Source: Isoetes taiwanensis (lineage: Eukaryota; Streptophyta; Lycopodiopsida; Isoetales; Isoetaceae). From it: a stretch of DNA of 64,000 nt. Location: NCBI GenBank assembly GCA_021234155.1, contig JAJEKV010000003.1:19390386-19454385 (forward strand), given 5' to 3'. The notes beneath the pieces are model-generated. The model was not told the DNA's origin. It searched no databases and saw nothing but the letters and a program-made list of their open reading frames with translations. A program made the position numbers and the translations under genes. Shown here piece by piece: positions 22,832-32,160 of the stretch (positions are counted from its first letter, which is position 1; every line of letters begins with the position of its first letter).

Positions 22832-24313
22832 TTAATCTACACGAATCGACATGCCTGAGCCGATTTCTTCGGAGATGATCTTGCCATCCCATTGCTCCAT
22901 GAACTGTGGGTACTGCTTTAATAGATCCTTCTTGAGTACCCATGTCGCATCTTCCACTGGCAAGTGTTTCCACTTGACTAAGTATTGGAGGAACTCTGAT
23001 CTCCTTGTTTTCTTGAAAGCTTTATCAAGAATTAATTCTGGAACTATTTCCAGCTGCTCCTCCGTCATTTCCAACAATGTTGGAGTGTCCAAGACTTCGT
23101 CTGGATTTGGAGTGTGTTTCTTCAACAAACTCACGTGGAAGACCATATGAATCTTTAGGTGTGCTGGCAAGTCTAGCTTGTAGGATTGATTGCCTACTTT
23201 CTGGACTATTCTGAAAGGTCCAGCCCACCTTGGAGCAAGCTTCTTGCAATTCCCGATCCTGAGCTTCGCCTGCTTTACCTTGATCTTTAACCAAACATGG
23301 TCTTCAACTTGGAATTCTCTAACTGTTCGATGCTTGTCGGTGATGCTCTTTTGTCGACTCCTTGCCGCTAGGAGATATCCTCGAACTTCTTCCATGAGCT
23401 GCTGCATGTCGGCCAACATCTGCTGCGAAACTTCTACTTTTGACACGGGGTTGTGCCAAGTTTCTGGAGTTAGGCATTGATAGCCGTAATTGATCATAAA
23501 CGGCGACATTTGGGACGATTCCTGCTTGGTGCTATTGTATGCAAACTCCACCAAGTGAATAAATTCTTCCCACATACCTTGCTTATTCCAGACATAATTT
23601 CGTAGCATGTCCTCCAAAATCCTGTTGGTCCGCTCCGTTTGGCAATCCGTCTGAGGATGATACGCCGTGCTCATTGATAGCTTCGTCTGAATGGTCGCAA
23701 AGAGGTCTTGCCAAAAGGCACTCATAAACTTCGGATCCCTGTCGGAGATAATCTCCCTTGGCATGCCATGAAGCCTGAAAATCTCTTTGGTGAAGAGCTT
23801 TGCTGTATCCATAGCCGTATCTGTGGTCCTGCAAGGCACAAAATGTGCCATCTTCGACAACTTGTCGACCACTACCATCAAAGCATCCTTCCCTCTTACT
23901 GTCCTTGGAAGTCCTGTGATGAAATCCATGCTGATCACCTCCCACTTAGCGTTTGGCACCGCTAATGGCTCTAATGCCCCTGGAATTCGAAGCTGCTCCG
24001 CCTTTGTCTGCTGACATAGCTGACATTCCCTGATGTAGCGAGCTACCTGCTTCTTCATTCCTGGCCAATAATAGCTGCTGCGCACTTTGAAATATGTTTT
24101 CATGAATCCCGCATGGCCAGCTATTGGACTATTGTGCGTGTCATGGAGGATCAATTTCCTTACCCCTGATGATTCGGGTACGCACAACTTATTCTTATGG
24201 TATAACAGGTTGCCTTCCTTCTTATAATGTTTAAAGGCTTCCCGTTCTTTATCTATTCTAGCCTCTCTAGAGAGACTCGCCCATACTTCCCTGAAATCCA
24301 CATCTGTGGGCAA
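22832..24313 (-). CDS. integrase with C-terminal chromodomain, chromovirus C
   Basis: Integrates element DNA and directs it to chromatin. The zinc-binding HHCC domain has H...H around LILHDTHNSPIAGHAGF and CQLCQQTK. The catalytic core shows D in VISMDFITGLP, D in IISDRDPKFMS and E in TERTNRILEDML; TDCQTER departs from the usual DGQTER at one base. The GPY/F module reads RWAGPFRIV. It ends in a chromodomain, from PELILDKAF through YLVKWKHLPVEDATWV to LLKQYPQF, which defines chromoviruses. In this family chromodomains are thought to read methylated histone tails, notably H3K9me. The frame is intact and continues from RT except for one TAG at 24314-24316. Confidence 0.95.
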   Translation of the reverse strand: MPTDVDFREVWASLSREARIDKEREAFKHYKKEGNLLYHKNKLCVPESSGVRKLILHDTHNSPIAGHAGFMKTYFKVRSSYYWPGMKKQVARYIRECQLCQQTKAEQLRIPGALEPLAVPNAKWEVISMDFITGLPRTVRGKDALMVVVDKLSKMAHFVPCRTTDTAMDTAKLFTKEIFRLHGMPREIISDRDPKFMSAFWQDLFATIQTKLSMSTAYHPQTDCQTERTNRILEDMLRNYVWNKQGMWEEFIHLVEFAYNSTKQESSQMSPFMINYGYQCLTPETWHNPVSKVEVSQQMLADMQQLMEEVRGYLLAARSRQKSITDKHRTVREFQVEDHVWLKIKVKQAKLRIGNCKKLAPRWAGPFRIVQKVGNQSYKLDLPAHLKIHMVFHVSLLKKHTPNPDEVLDTPTLLEMTEEQLEIVPELILDKAFKKTRRSEFLQYLVKWKHLPVEDATWVLKKDLLKQYPQFMEQWDGKIISEEIGSGMSIRVD

Positions 24314-25483
24314 GGACTATTCAATCTTCTTACCAAAGTCGCTGGAGAGCGTCGAAATTGCATTGCAATGCACTCTAGTTGTCAGGGGATGCCTTGAAAG
24401 CGCATCTGCTACCAGATTGAGCTTCCCTGGCTTGTAGACTATATCAAAGTCATACTCTTCAAGAAACTCCATCCACCTTCTCTGCCTCAGGTTGAGGTGT
24501 GGTTGCGTGAATACATACTGGAGGTTTTGATGATCTGTATCCAATTGGAACTTCCTTCCCAAAAGGTAATGCCTCCAAATTCTTAATGCCCTGACAACCG
24601 CAAGCAATTCCTGATCATGCATGGGGTAGCGCGTTTCGGCGTCGTTCATCTTCCTGGAATCGTACGCTACCACACGCTCTTCTTGCATAAGCACTGCACC
24701 TGTAGCTATCTTACTCGCATCTGTGGCTACAAGCTTATCTTTCCCTGGGTCCGGCAGGGTTAGGACTGGGGCGGTTGTTAAAGCTTCCTTCAACAATTCA
24801 AACCCCGCTTGGGCTTTCTTGTGCCAATGCTCTGCCCAATCTTTCACCTTCTTCGCCCTCGTCAAGTCTGTTAACGGGGCCGCTATCTTGGCAAAGTTCT
24901 TCACAAACTTTCTGTAGTACCCTGCTAGCCCGAGAAAACTTCTGACCTCATGCACATTCTTCGGTGCCGGCCACTGAATCACTGCTTCAATCTTGGCAGG
25001 ATCCGTCGAAATTCCTTCTGCTGATATCACATGCCCTAGGTATTCCACCCTCTCCGTTGCGAAGTGACACTTTGACAACTTGGCGTACAACTGGTGCCTC
25101 TTCAACTTCTCCAGCACTCCCCTTAAGTGTTGTACGTGTTCTTCAAGGAATCTGCTATACACCAAACTGTCGTCAAAGAATACAATCACAAAGGTGTCTA
25201 AGAACTCCCTGAAGATGTCGTTCACGAGCCTCATGAACGTTGCTGGGGCATTCGATAAGCCGAAAGGCATTACCGTGAACTCATAGTGCCCATACCTGGT
25301 CCTGAAAGCCGTCTTATGGATATCTTCTTCCTTTATCTGGATCTGATGATAACCTGACCTTAAGTCGATTTTGGAGAAGACCTTTGCACCTTGGAGCTGA
25401 TCCATCAAGTCATCTGATCTGGGGAGCGCATACTTGTTCTTAATGGTGTGCTTATTCAACTGCCTATAGTCTATGCACATCAA
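24314..25483 (-). CDS. RT and RNase H of chromovirus C, N-terminally truncated
   Basis: Copies the element RNA. The ORF starts abruptly at the [12 protein letters not shown] motif, so the first part of RT is missing. It then has [26 protein letters not shown] and the active-site box [10 protein letters not shown], with FFDDS for the usual F/YIDDI. RNase H follows with [25 protein letters not shown] and the tether [16 protein letters not shown]. It runs straight into integrase, interrupted only by one TAG. Just 18 bases upstream, the unrelated 508-codon ORF ends. The deletion of gag, protease and the RT start thus lines up exactly with the arrival of the extra genes. Confidence 0.93.
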
Positions 25484-25504
25484 TCTCCGGGATCAAGAGT
25501 CTAA

Positions 25505-27031
25505 CTAATCTTGAAATCGCCGGTAAGATGGGTTGTCCTCAAGGAACTTCTTAACTTGGGCCGTTCCTACTGAATGACCCAAGTTCCCGAAGACGTTTGC
25601 TGACGAGCCGCCCTGCAAGGCTCTCGCCAGCTCTTCCACCCTGCGGTCGGATGTGCAGGCCGTGGTCACCGCCAATCTCGCCTGCCGTTGATGGGGTATG
25701 GCAAAGTCGAAGAGGTCAAGTGCCATTGCTCTCTTGACTAGGACAGCATAGTCGACATTTGCCGCTATTCGAGCATGCCTGCCGAAGCCTGAGAGTGCAA
25801 TAAGCATGAACACTCCTTCTTCACCCCGGGGGCTGAACTTGCGGTGTACCACCGCTATTCTCCCATCCAGCAGTAGGGGCAGGTAGTACCTCAGCGACCT
25901 GTCGTTGTGTGTCGCAGATGATTCCCCGCTTGCTTGGCCCCCAGCTCTGTGTCGTCCCGCGTAGTCGTCGACCTCTATCTCCGTCAGCTCTCGGTAGTCT
26001 TCAATTGTGGAGTCGACTCGCCTGAGGCCGATTCCTGCTCCTCTTGCTGGAGGTGGTGTCGAGGGCCTCGGCATCAGGATGCTGGTGGTATTGCCTCTAA
26101 TCCCCATCCGTTCCTGGATGGCGAGGAACTCTTCTTCCGACGGCAGGTCTCCGGCCTCCATGATCTGTCTTATGCTGCTGTAGGCCTGGATATCAGACGT
26201 CGACTCCCCTGTGTAGGTGTCGGCTTCTCGCACTTGAAGCGGGAAGTCTGAGGCTCCCCGGACGATGAAGTCGTCCATTTCTGGTTGTTGCCGTAGTTGG
26301 TGCAGCAACTCATCAAGTCTGAGCTCCCTCTCCCTGCATTCCGGGAGGTTTTGGATGTCACTGAGGAGTAAATACTCCTCTTCGTTGATGATGATGGGGG
26401 CTAGGCTTGTGATGCCTAGCCCGAGTGGGGGAGCAATTCTGAGGGTCTGCCGGCTCCGCTCCATGTTGGCCAGCTCCTCCTCTGCTTGGCGCCGTTCTTC
26501 GTCTGAGTCGAGCTCCGTGTACTCGTCGTCGTCCGACTCCTCTTCTTCTTCTCTTCCTTCTTGCTCCTGCTGATACTGCAAAAGCATCTGCTCTGCTGCT
26601 TGGGCTGCTATGGGGTCCACCTCCATCGGAGGGATAGAGGTTGCCCCCATTGGATTTTCGGCACGGTGGGATAAGAAAATAGATAGGGCGGCAGTGTAGG
26701 AGAAATATTTGGTCCTGTCAACTGTCAGAACCATGTAGTCTGGCAGTCTCTGCGCCTTGTTAGTCAAATACTTGGCGATGTTGGGGACATCGCCCAAGGC
26801 TGCTTGAAGGGATGGTCGGGGGACAAAGTAGCCTATGCAAGGAGGGAGCTGAACGAGGGAGGGTCCTACCCTAGCTTGGAACTCTGCTAGAACTTGTCTA
26901 TATGCTGGGGTTGCATTCAAAGTGGCTTGGAAATCTATCTCTCTCCCAAAGACTCGGAAGATGTCATTGACATCCGCCTCGGCAGCATGGGCACTGGCGC
27001 TGTACCATCGCCTGAAGTCAGCAGTGGCCAT
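25505..27031 (-). CDS. unrecognised 508-residue protein in the gag position
   Basis: Uninterrupted ORF from an ATG at 27031 (MATADFRRWYSASAH) to TAG at 25505. I chose this ATG because it follows a TATA box by about 113 bp and has the same ATGGCC context and leader motif (TTGCTCTCC/TGCCAAGGC) as the neighbouring H3-like gene. Residues 1-140 look globular (LVQLPPCIGYFVPRPSL, RLPDYMVLTVDRTKYF). Residues about 150-195 are very acidic (EEEEESDDDEYTELDSDEE). A second globular domain at about 375-508 begins LRYYLPLLLDGRI. There is no CCHC knuckle, no obvious capsid motif and no protease triad. It may be a divergent Gag or nucleocapsid-like protein, or cargo. I do not recognise it. Confidence 0.7.
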   Translation of the reverse strand: MATADFRRWYSASAHAAEADVNDIFRVFGREIDFQATLNATPAYRQVLAEFQARVGPSLVQLPPCIGYFVPRPSLQAALGDVPNIAKYLTNKAQRLPDYMVLTVDRTKYFSYTAALSIFLSHRAENPMGATSIPPMEVDPIAAQAAEQMLLQYQQEQEGREEEEESDDDEYTELDSDEERRQAEEELANMERSRQTLRIAPPLGLGITSLAPIIINEEEYLLLSDIQNLPECRERELRLDELLHQLRQQPEMDDFIVRGASDFPLQVREADTYTGESTSDIQAYSSIRQIMEAGDLPSEEEFLAIQERMGIRGNTTSILMPRPSTPPPARGAGIGLRRVDSTIEDYRELTEIEVDDYAGRHRAGGQASGESSATHNDRSLRYYLPLLLDGRIAVVHRKFSPRGEEGVFMLIALSGFGRHARIAANVDYAVLVKRAMALDLFDFAIPHQRQARLAVTTACTSDRRVEELARALQGGSSANVFGNLGHSVGTAQVKKFLEDNPSYRRFQD

Positions 27032-27144
27032 TGATCTAGCGAAGAAGGGAGTATCAAACAGATGCAGAACCACCTCAAGGAGCTGGAAGATTGCCTTGGC
27101 AGTGGAGAGCAAACTTGTAGGGTGCTAATTGAGGAATGGGGGAC

Positions 27145-27154
27145 CTATTTATAG
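27145..27154 (-). promoter_or_regulatory. TATA box of the 508-residue ORF
   Basis: TATAAATAGG on the minus strand, about 113 bp before the ATG at 27031. Its layout matches the TATA box of the H3-like gene. Confidence 0.6.
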
Positions 27155-27343
27155 AAAAGGGGAAAACCCTAATTTTGGGATAACTTAGAATTTACTGGGG
27201 TTGGGTGATTCTGATCTAATAAGAGGTGCAATTGAGAGTTTGAAGACTACTTTTAGGGTTTGAGCATGCTAAGATGGGCTAATGAACCTATTGCAAGAAA
27301 CTGGAGATGATTTGGATGTGGCATGGTGACAAAATGCTGAGAG

Positions 27344-27410
27344 GTCTCACACGTTGCGCCCAGACCGATAATGAAAAGTTCATTTTCTGCCCTGGCGCGA
27401 CGTGTGAGAC
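27344..27410. promoter_or_regulatory. 67-bp palindrome, proximal copy, upstream of 508-residue ORF
   Basis: GTCTCACACGTTGCGCCCAG on the left pairs with CTGGCGCGACGTGTGAGAC on the right, with further pairing through the centre (ATGAA/TTCAT). It lies about 190 bp upstream of the TATA box. The central bases match the proximal copy of the other gene more than its own distal partner. Confidence 0.8.
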
Positions 27411-27542
27411 ATGGGCTCTAAATGGGTTAAACTTGATCAATTTGGGTGATCTAAGGGTGTAATTCTACTGGATCCTTAAGTTAGGCAGAATTGACCCTTT
27501 ATTTGGTCAATTTGGAGCTGTTTTGGGGCATTTTTGAGCATG

Positions 27543-27609
27543 GTCTCACACGTTGCGCCCAGCCCGAAAATGAGATTCTCATTTTCTGTCCTGGCGCGAC
27601 GTGTGAGAC
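27543..27609. promoter_or_regulatory. 67-bp palindrome, distal copy, upstream of 508-residue ORF
   Basis: Same arms as at 27344. The centre reads AATGAGATTCTCATT, a perfect short hairpin. It starts 199 bp from its partner and is most similar to the distal copy at 29388. Confidence 0.8.
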
Positions 27610-27754
27610 ATCGTCTCAATTTTGCTCAAAAAGTCCAATTTGATCAAAACAAAAGCTAGAATTCAATATCTTAACCTAGTTAAGCAAGATTGAACACATT
27701 ATTTACACAAAAATTCTTTATATTAACAAAATTTTTCATTATTTACAAAAAGGT

Positions 27755-28998
27755 TCAAGGGCGTTCTCCCTTGATGTGTCTAGCTAAGTACATATCCTGC
27801 CTCATGAGCGTGACCCTCTTCGCGTGAACTGTGCAGGCCATGGAATCTTCAAAATGCTGCACTATTTTCGCCTCTGCTGCCTCCTGTAGGCACAACAGCA
27901 TTTCATTGGTCACTCACATGTCCGTGTTGTACTCCTGCATGACTTCTCGGACCAAGCGTTGAAACGGTGCCCGGGGAATCAAGAGTCCGTAACTTCGCTG
28001 GAAGTGCCGGATTTCCTTGAGGGCCCTCTGCTCCTCTTGGTCCGCTTCTTTCCTGGTGCTCTGGGAGGCTTGGGCTTGGGTGGCGGCGGCTTCAGGGTCT
28101 GGCTTTTTGTTGGGCGTCCGCCTTCAATCGTTCTCACCCTGTGCTCCTGGTAGTAAGCGTTGTACGCCTCCCACTTCGCCATGTAGGCATTGTGCTCCTT
28201 AATCTTCTTCTGATAGACCTTTACGGGGTCTATCACGTACGCCTCCCGTTGTGGCCGTGGGGCTTTGGCTCTATCCCACGTCGGGAATGGTGGGGGCTTC
28301 GATGCTTGCCCGGGCTGCTCCTGCTCAGGTGCCACCTGCTCGGGTACTTCCTTCTCCACGACCGGGGGTTTTGAAGAGCTTGCCCCCTCAGTGTTGGGGA
28401 CGTAATCTTCGTCCGAGTCGTCGGTAGAAGGCGGGGTCTGCTCGCCTGATGGCTCGTTAATGACGGGACCCATTGCTCGCTTACCAACCTTTACAACTTT
28501 CCTCTTGCCCGCCTTAATGCCTTTGGCCTTCCTCTTCTTCGGCTCACCGGCTGTGGTAGGCTCGTCCTCCCGTCTCTTCATCCTCCTCTCTCGGCGGCGC
28601 TCTCTGGCTTCATATTTGCTGATGAACGCCGCGAGGTCTGCTTCTGCAGCAGGGCTAAGCCTCGGCTGCCGCTGCTCCTCTCTCTCTTCCTCCTCCTGCA
28701 GACGGGCCCAAGCCTCGAGTTGCTCCTCGACGGTCGGCTGCCCTATCTGCTCCCGTTCCTCCCTGTTCCTCCTGTCTTCCTCGGCGATCTCTTCGAGAAT
28801 CTGCTGCATAATATCCGGCCGCTCCTCGCCTATGACCTCAGTCTGGTCGCTCCGGTCCAATTCTGCCTCCTCGCTGGAAGAAGATTCGCCTTGCCGGAAA
28901 AGGCGTTCTTGGAGTATCCTCTGAATGAGGGCAGGGTCGCTGGCGCTGGATGATTCGCCTCAGCGGGGCTTCCTAGCGGTCTGTTTTGTCCGGGCCAT
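27755..28998 (-). pseudogene. histone H3/CENH3-like gene carried by chromovirus C
   Basis: Starts ATG at 28998 with MARTKQTARKPR; residues 2-10 equal the H3 tail ARTKQTARK, including Lys4 and Lys9. A TGA (28960-28962) follows, then an open frame rich in Glu/Arg, Lys blocks (KKRKAKGIKAGKRK, likely nuclear targeting), an acidic SDDSDEDY-like patch and proline runs. Between 28123 and about 28030 the frame shifts, and a full histone fold follows: α[27 protein letters not shown], α2 [16 protein letters not shown], then [11 protein letters not shown] and [10 protein letters not shown] with a stop just where H3 ends. A second TGA (27914-27916) stands where H3 has Arg in [25 protein letters not shown] and RVTLM resemble plant CENH3; the H3-length loop 1 and GERP end resemble H3. 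About 414 codons, against 136 for H3. Confidence 0.9.
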
Positions 28999-29099
28999 GT
29001 TCGACGGTTCGCTGATCCGAGCTATGCGCCAGAAGATCGCCTTGGCAAAGGAGAGCAGACTTTCTAAGCAGGGTACGCGAAAATGAGGGGGGTCTAGGT

Positions 29100-29109
29100 C
29101 TATTTATAA
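29100..29109 (-). promoter_or_regulatory. TATA box of the H3-like gene
   Basis: TTATAAATAG on the minus strand, about 100 bp upstream of the ATG at 28998. The leader between them shares TCTGCTCTCC and TTGCCAAGGCGATCTTC with the leader of the 508-residue ORF. Confidence 0.6.
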
Positions 29110-29185
29110 GGGTCGATTTTAGGTCAAATTCCAAACTACCTTTTTGGGTTGCCTAGAACATCTAAAACACCTAAATTTAAGCAAG

Positions 29186-29252
29186 GTCTCACACGTTGCG
29201 CCCAGACCGATAATGAGAAGTTCATTTTCTGTCCTGGCGCGACGTGTGAGAC
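29186..29252. promoter_or_regulatory. 67-bp palindrome, proximal copy, upstream of H3-like gene
   Basis: Same arms as the other three copies. It lies about 80 bp upstream of the TATA box. Confidence 0.8.
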
Positions 29253-29387
29253 ATGGTGGGTCCTGCTACTAAATTTTATACTTTCTAAGCATATAACATG
29301 TCAATTTTACTATTTCTTAGCTCAAAATTAGAATTATCAAGTTATTTTCCTGTAATTTATAACTTTTTAGTGTGTTTCAAGCTGAAT

Positions 29388-29454
29388 GTCTCACACGTTG
29401 CGCTCAGCCCGAAAATGAGATTCTCATTATCTGTCCTGGCGCGACGTGTGAGAC
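29388..29454. promoter_or_regulatory. 67-bp palindrome, distal copy, upstream of H3-like gene
   Basis: Same arms, starting 202 bp from its partner. It lies between the partner and the primer-binding site. Confidence 0.8.
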
Positions 29455-29648
29455 CACCCTACTTTTTGAAGGTTGGCTCACCAATTTTTAGTCTTTTTAT
29501 GTTTCCATTCATTTTAACTGTTACTAGCTTAGCATAAACTACAAAAATGAGAAAAAAAAATTTCCCATTTTTCGAGGTTTGAGAATCCTATCAAGTTAGT
29601 ACTACTGGGAGCATGGTCAGTGCTTTGCTCTTGGTCTCCAAGAACATT

Positions 29649-29660
29649 GCTCTGATACCA
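29649..29660 (-). other. primer-binding site (tRNA-iMet) of chromovirus C
   Basis: TGGTATCAGAGC on the minus strand, one base from the 5' LTR. It is the usual plant initiator-Met primer site. Confidence 0.93.
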
Positions 29661-29661
29661 C

Positions 29662-31339
29662 TGTGACGTCCCCTACTCATATACGGTGCACCCACCGTAT
29701 ACAAACAGGAGTTCATCCCCCATACCAGCTCCACGCTGATACAGGGCCCTCCACAATCACTGCACCCGTAACGAGTCCCAGTGGGAAGAGTGAAGGGGTC
29801 ATTTTACCCCGTCTCCCTCAGGGCCTACCTAGCTGCGGAAGCGTAAACATACATGTCAGTATACAACATAAACACATATCCACCCCGAAGGGTGGGGCAT
29901 CAACATCTGCATAGACAACGATCAGCATCATACATAGGGGTCCTACCCAAGGCTCAGACTCGAAGGGATGACTGACGGCTTGGGTCTCCAGAGTTCATTG
30001 CAGACAGAATTCATGGCAATGGATTTGGCTGGCATAAGAACATGGCATTGGGTTGTCCACTCCATCCGCCCCTCCTGTGCACACTTTGCAGAGTAGGCTG
30101 AAAAGTGTTGGGACTGGATCAGAGCTCCGCCGGATCGTAGCCAAAGGGGCTACATCCTGGGTTGTATCTCCCCAGTTCCGATGGGGCAGGTAGGGATCTC
30201 TCCCTCCAGAGATCTACATGCTGACTCAAGGAGACTAGAGGGCCACTGCCCTTACTCGACTTGAACCCACTGGAGAGTGACGCATCACTCCACGGGTGTC
30301 GAGCCTATGCCTTGCCCACACTCAGTGGCAAGCCATTAGGCCTAGTCCCAATGATCCCCGGTAGACATTACACGCCAGAGGGATTGTTCAAGAGTCAGAA
30401 CACGAACCTCTTTATAAGCCAGTCTGGCCCCTTCACCCACAACCAGGTGTGGCTCTTGTACACAGGCCGAATCTATAGTGTGCTAGAGAGGCTAATCTAG
30501 GAGCATCTACTACCAAGCTTTAGGTCTCTACCCCCCTTCCCAATACAAGGAGCTCATAGAGATACATCATCCATATACATCACAGAAGAACTAAAGAACT
30601 AGATCTAATCTATATCATAGAGTTAGGTTCTTTAGTTAGAGTCTGGTATCTAGAGATCTAGAGGGCTGCTATGGGCAATTTAATAGGCTAAACCTACTGA
30701 TTTAATGACTAGAAGATGGTTAAAGGCTATTAAATTGACGAAATACCTGATCCTTGAGTTCCTCCTCCTGACCTGAGCTCAACCATCCTGCTAAACTGCT
30801 CGAATCAAGGGAAACTAATGGGGCAATTCGCTCAGACAGAGTCTGGGAGGCGGTTTTGACCCCTGGGGCAGCCAAAACAGAGCTCTAAAACCCTAGAAAC
30901 GAAAAATGGGCAAGTTAGGGTTTCCCTCCTTAAATAGACAAGGGGGTTGGCTAGGGTTTCCAATTATCCCCTTTTGGCATGTGGGATAATTGGGAATGGG
31001 CTCACTTGCCTTTAATGGCTAGGTGGCAAAATGTACCCACATGGAAAGGTGTGCACATTAATGAATATGCACATTGGTAAATGTGCACATTAATTGCACA
31101 ATTGGGTATGGCCCACTTGGCATAAAGTGTCCACATGGGAAAATATGCACCTAGATAAATGTGCACATGGTTAAATGTGCATATTAATAAATGCACATTC
31201 CTTGCAAGTTGCCCCCTAGGGGCTACCCTGGCTGGCTACGTTGGCGCACACGTCGGTCGAGGGTGGTGGTGTGTACGTGCGTGGAGGGCAAGATAAAGAT
31301 ATCGCCCCGGGACCAGATATCGTCTTTGGAACGTCACTG
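29662..31339 (-). repeat. 5' LTR of chromovirus C
   Basis: 1678 bp beginning TGTGACGTCCCC. Its right end reads GGAACGTCACTG against GGAACGTCACA in the other LTR, just before GATCC at 31340-31344. It contains the TGTGCACATTA repeat cluster at about 31045-31195. Confidence 0.92.
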
Positions 31340-32160
31340 GATCCTGCATAGATGTCTGCAGGTTAATGTGCTGGTCCATAAGTTTGCTCTCAATATTTCA
31401 GAACTTTGCCCATTGTGTGAACGACAATTTCAGACCCTCAAGCATTGTTTTTTTCTCTGCGACCAAGTCCGACCAGTTTGGTCGTGGTTGCTGTCTCTTT
31501 TTCATGTGGCCTTGACTAGCCAGCATGTGTTTTTTGCTATCTATCCCTGGGGGATTCACCTTTGATCAGCGTATAACCCATGAGAGTTCAACGGAGGAGT
31601 GTTTTTTAGACCATTTGCGTACATATGCTTAGGGGTTAGGGGTGGTTTTAGGCACTAATTTAGAGCAATATCTATGTACATAGGGGTCAAATTGCCTTTT
31701 AAAATTGTGTATACAATGGGGATTTTTTGCTACCCTACGAATGCAGATGCCATACCCCCCTTATGTATAAGTGCATTCCCCAGGTATCTATCCCTCCACT
31801 TGGAATAAATGGCAGTAGCAAGCTTTTCGTTTAGCGTCAGGTTGGTTGGTGTGGCCTATCTGGAAAAGGCGGCGATGGTGTATCTTCAAGGGCTTAGCAA
31901 TTATTGCTAACAAGTTCTTCGCAAGGCACAAGATAGATTCATAAAGGCGTACCTATCTCACAGCTTGCTCATGAGAAGAGACGCTTGATTTTTGAGGAAT
32001 TTTTGGGTATATCATCTCTTGCATAGGCGGGTTGCTCCATTTAGTGGATTATTTTTGTCTACTGAGATTTTATTCCTGCCTCTGGAATTATACGTGTACT
32101 TTCTTGGGATATTGAACAAAGTTTGACATCCTTCAAAAAAAAGGAGGGGAGGGATTGAAA
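31340..32160 (+). pseudogene. LINE 3' part with zf-RVT domain (right copy)
   Basis: From 31345 the plus frame reads LHRCLQVNVLVHKFALNI and then LCPLCERQFQ and KHCFFLCDQVRPVW, an intact zf-RVT zinc module. Joined in sense to WWQI at 18198, this is the exact continuation of the interrupted LINE, which fixes where the chromovirus inserted. Downstream is LINE 3' sequence ending in an A-rich run. Confidence 0.82.

Larger units (their letters stand above)
21511..31339 (-). mobile_element. chromovirus C (Ty3/gypsy) carrying a histone H3-like gene
   Basis: Minus-strand element with a truncated 3' LTR (21511-21955), internal region 21956-29661 and a full 5' LTR (29662-31339), followed by target duplication GATCC at 31340-31344. 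The primer site matches tRNA-iMet. pol keeps most of RT, RNase H, integrase and a chromodomain. The space where gag, protease and the N-terminus of RT should be instead holds two unrelated genes, each with its own TATA box and paired palindromes. The element would therefore need Gag and protease from a helper. LTRs are nearly identical, so it moved recently despite lacking gag. Confidence 0.88.

Noticed and set aside
26265-26573. Ser-rich plus-strand ORF
   Set aside because: Antisense shadow of the acidic linker of the 508-residue ORF.
28460-28924. Plus-strand 154-codon ORF
   Set aside because: Antisense shadow of the charged segment of the H3-like gene.
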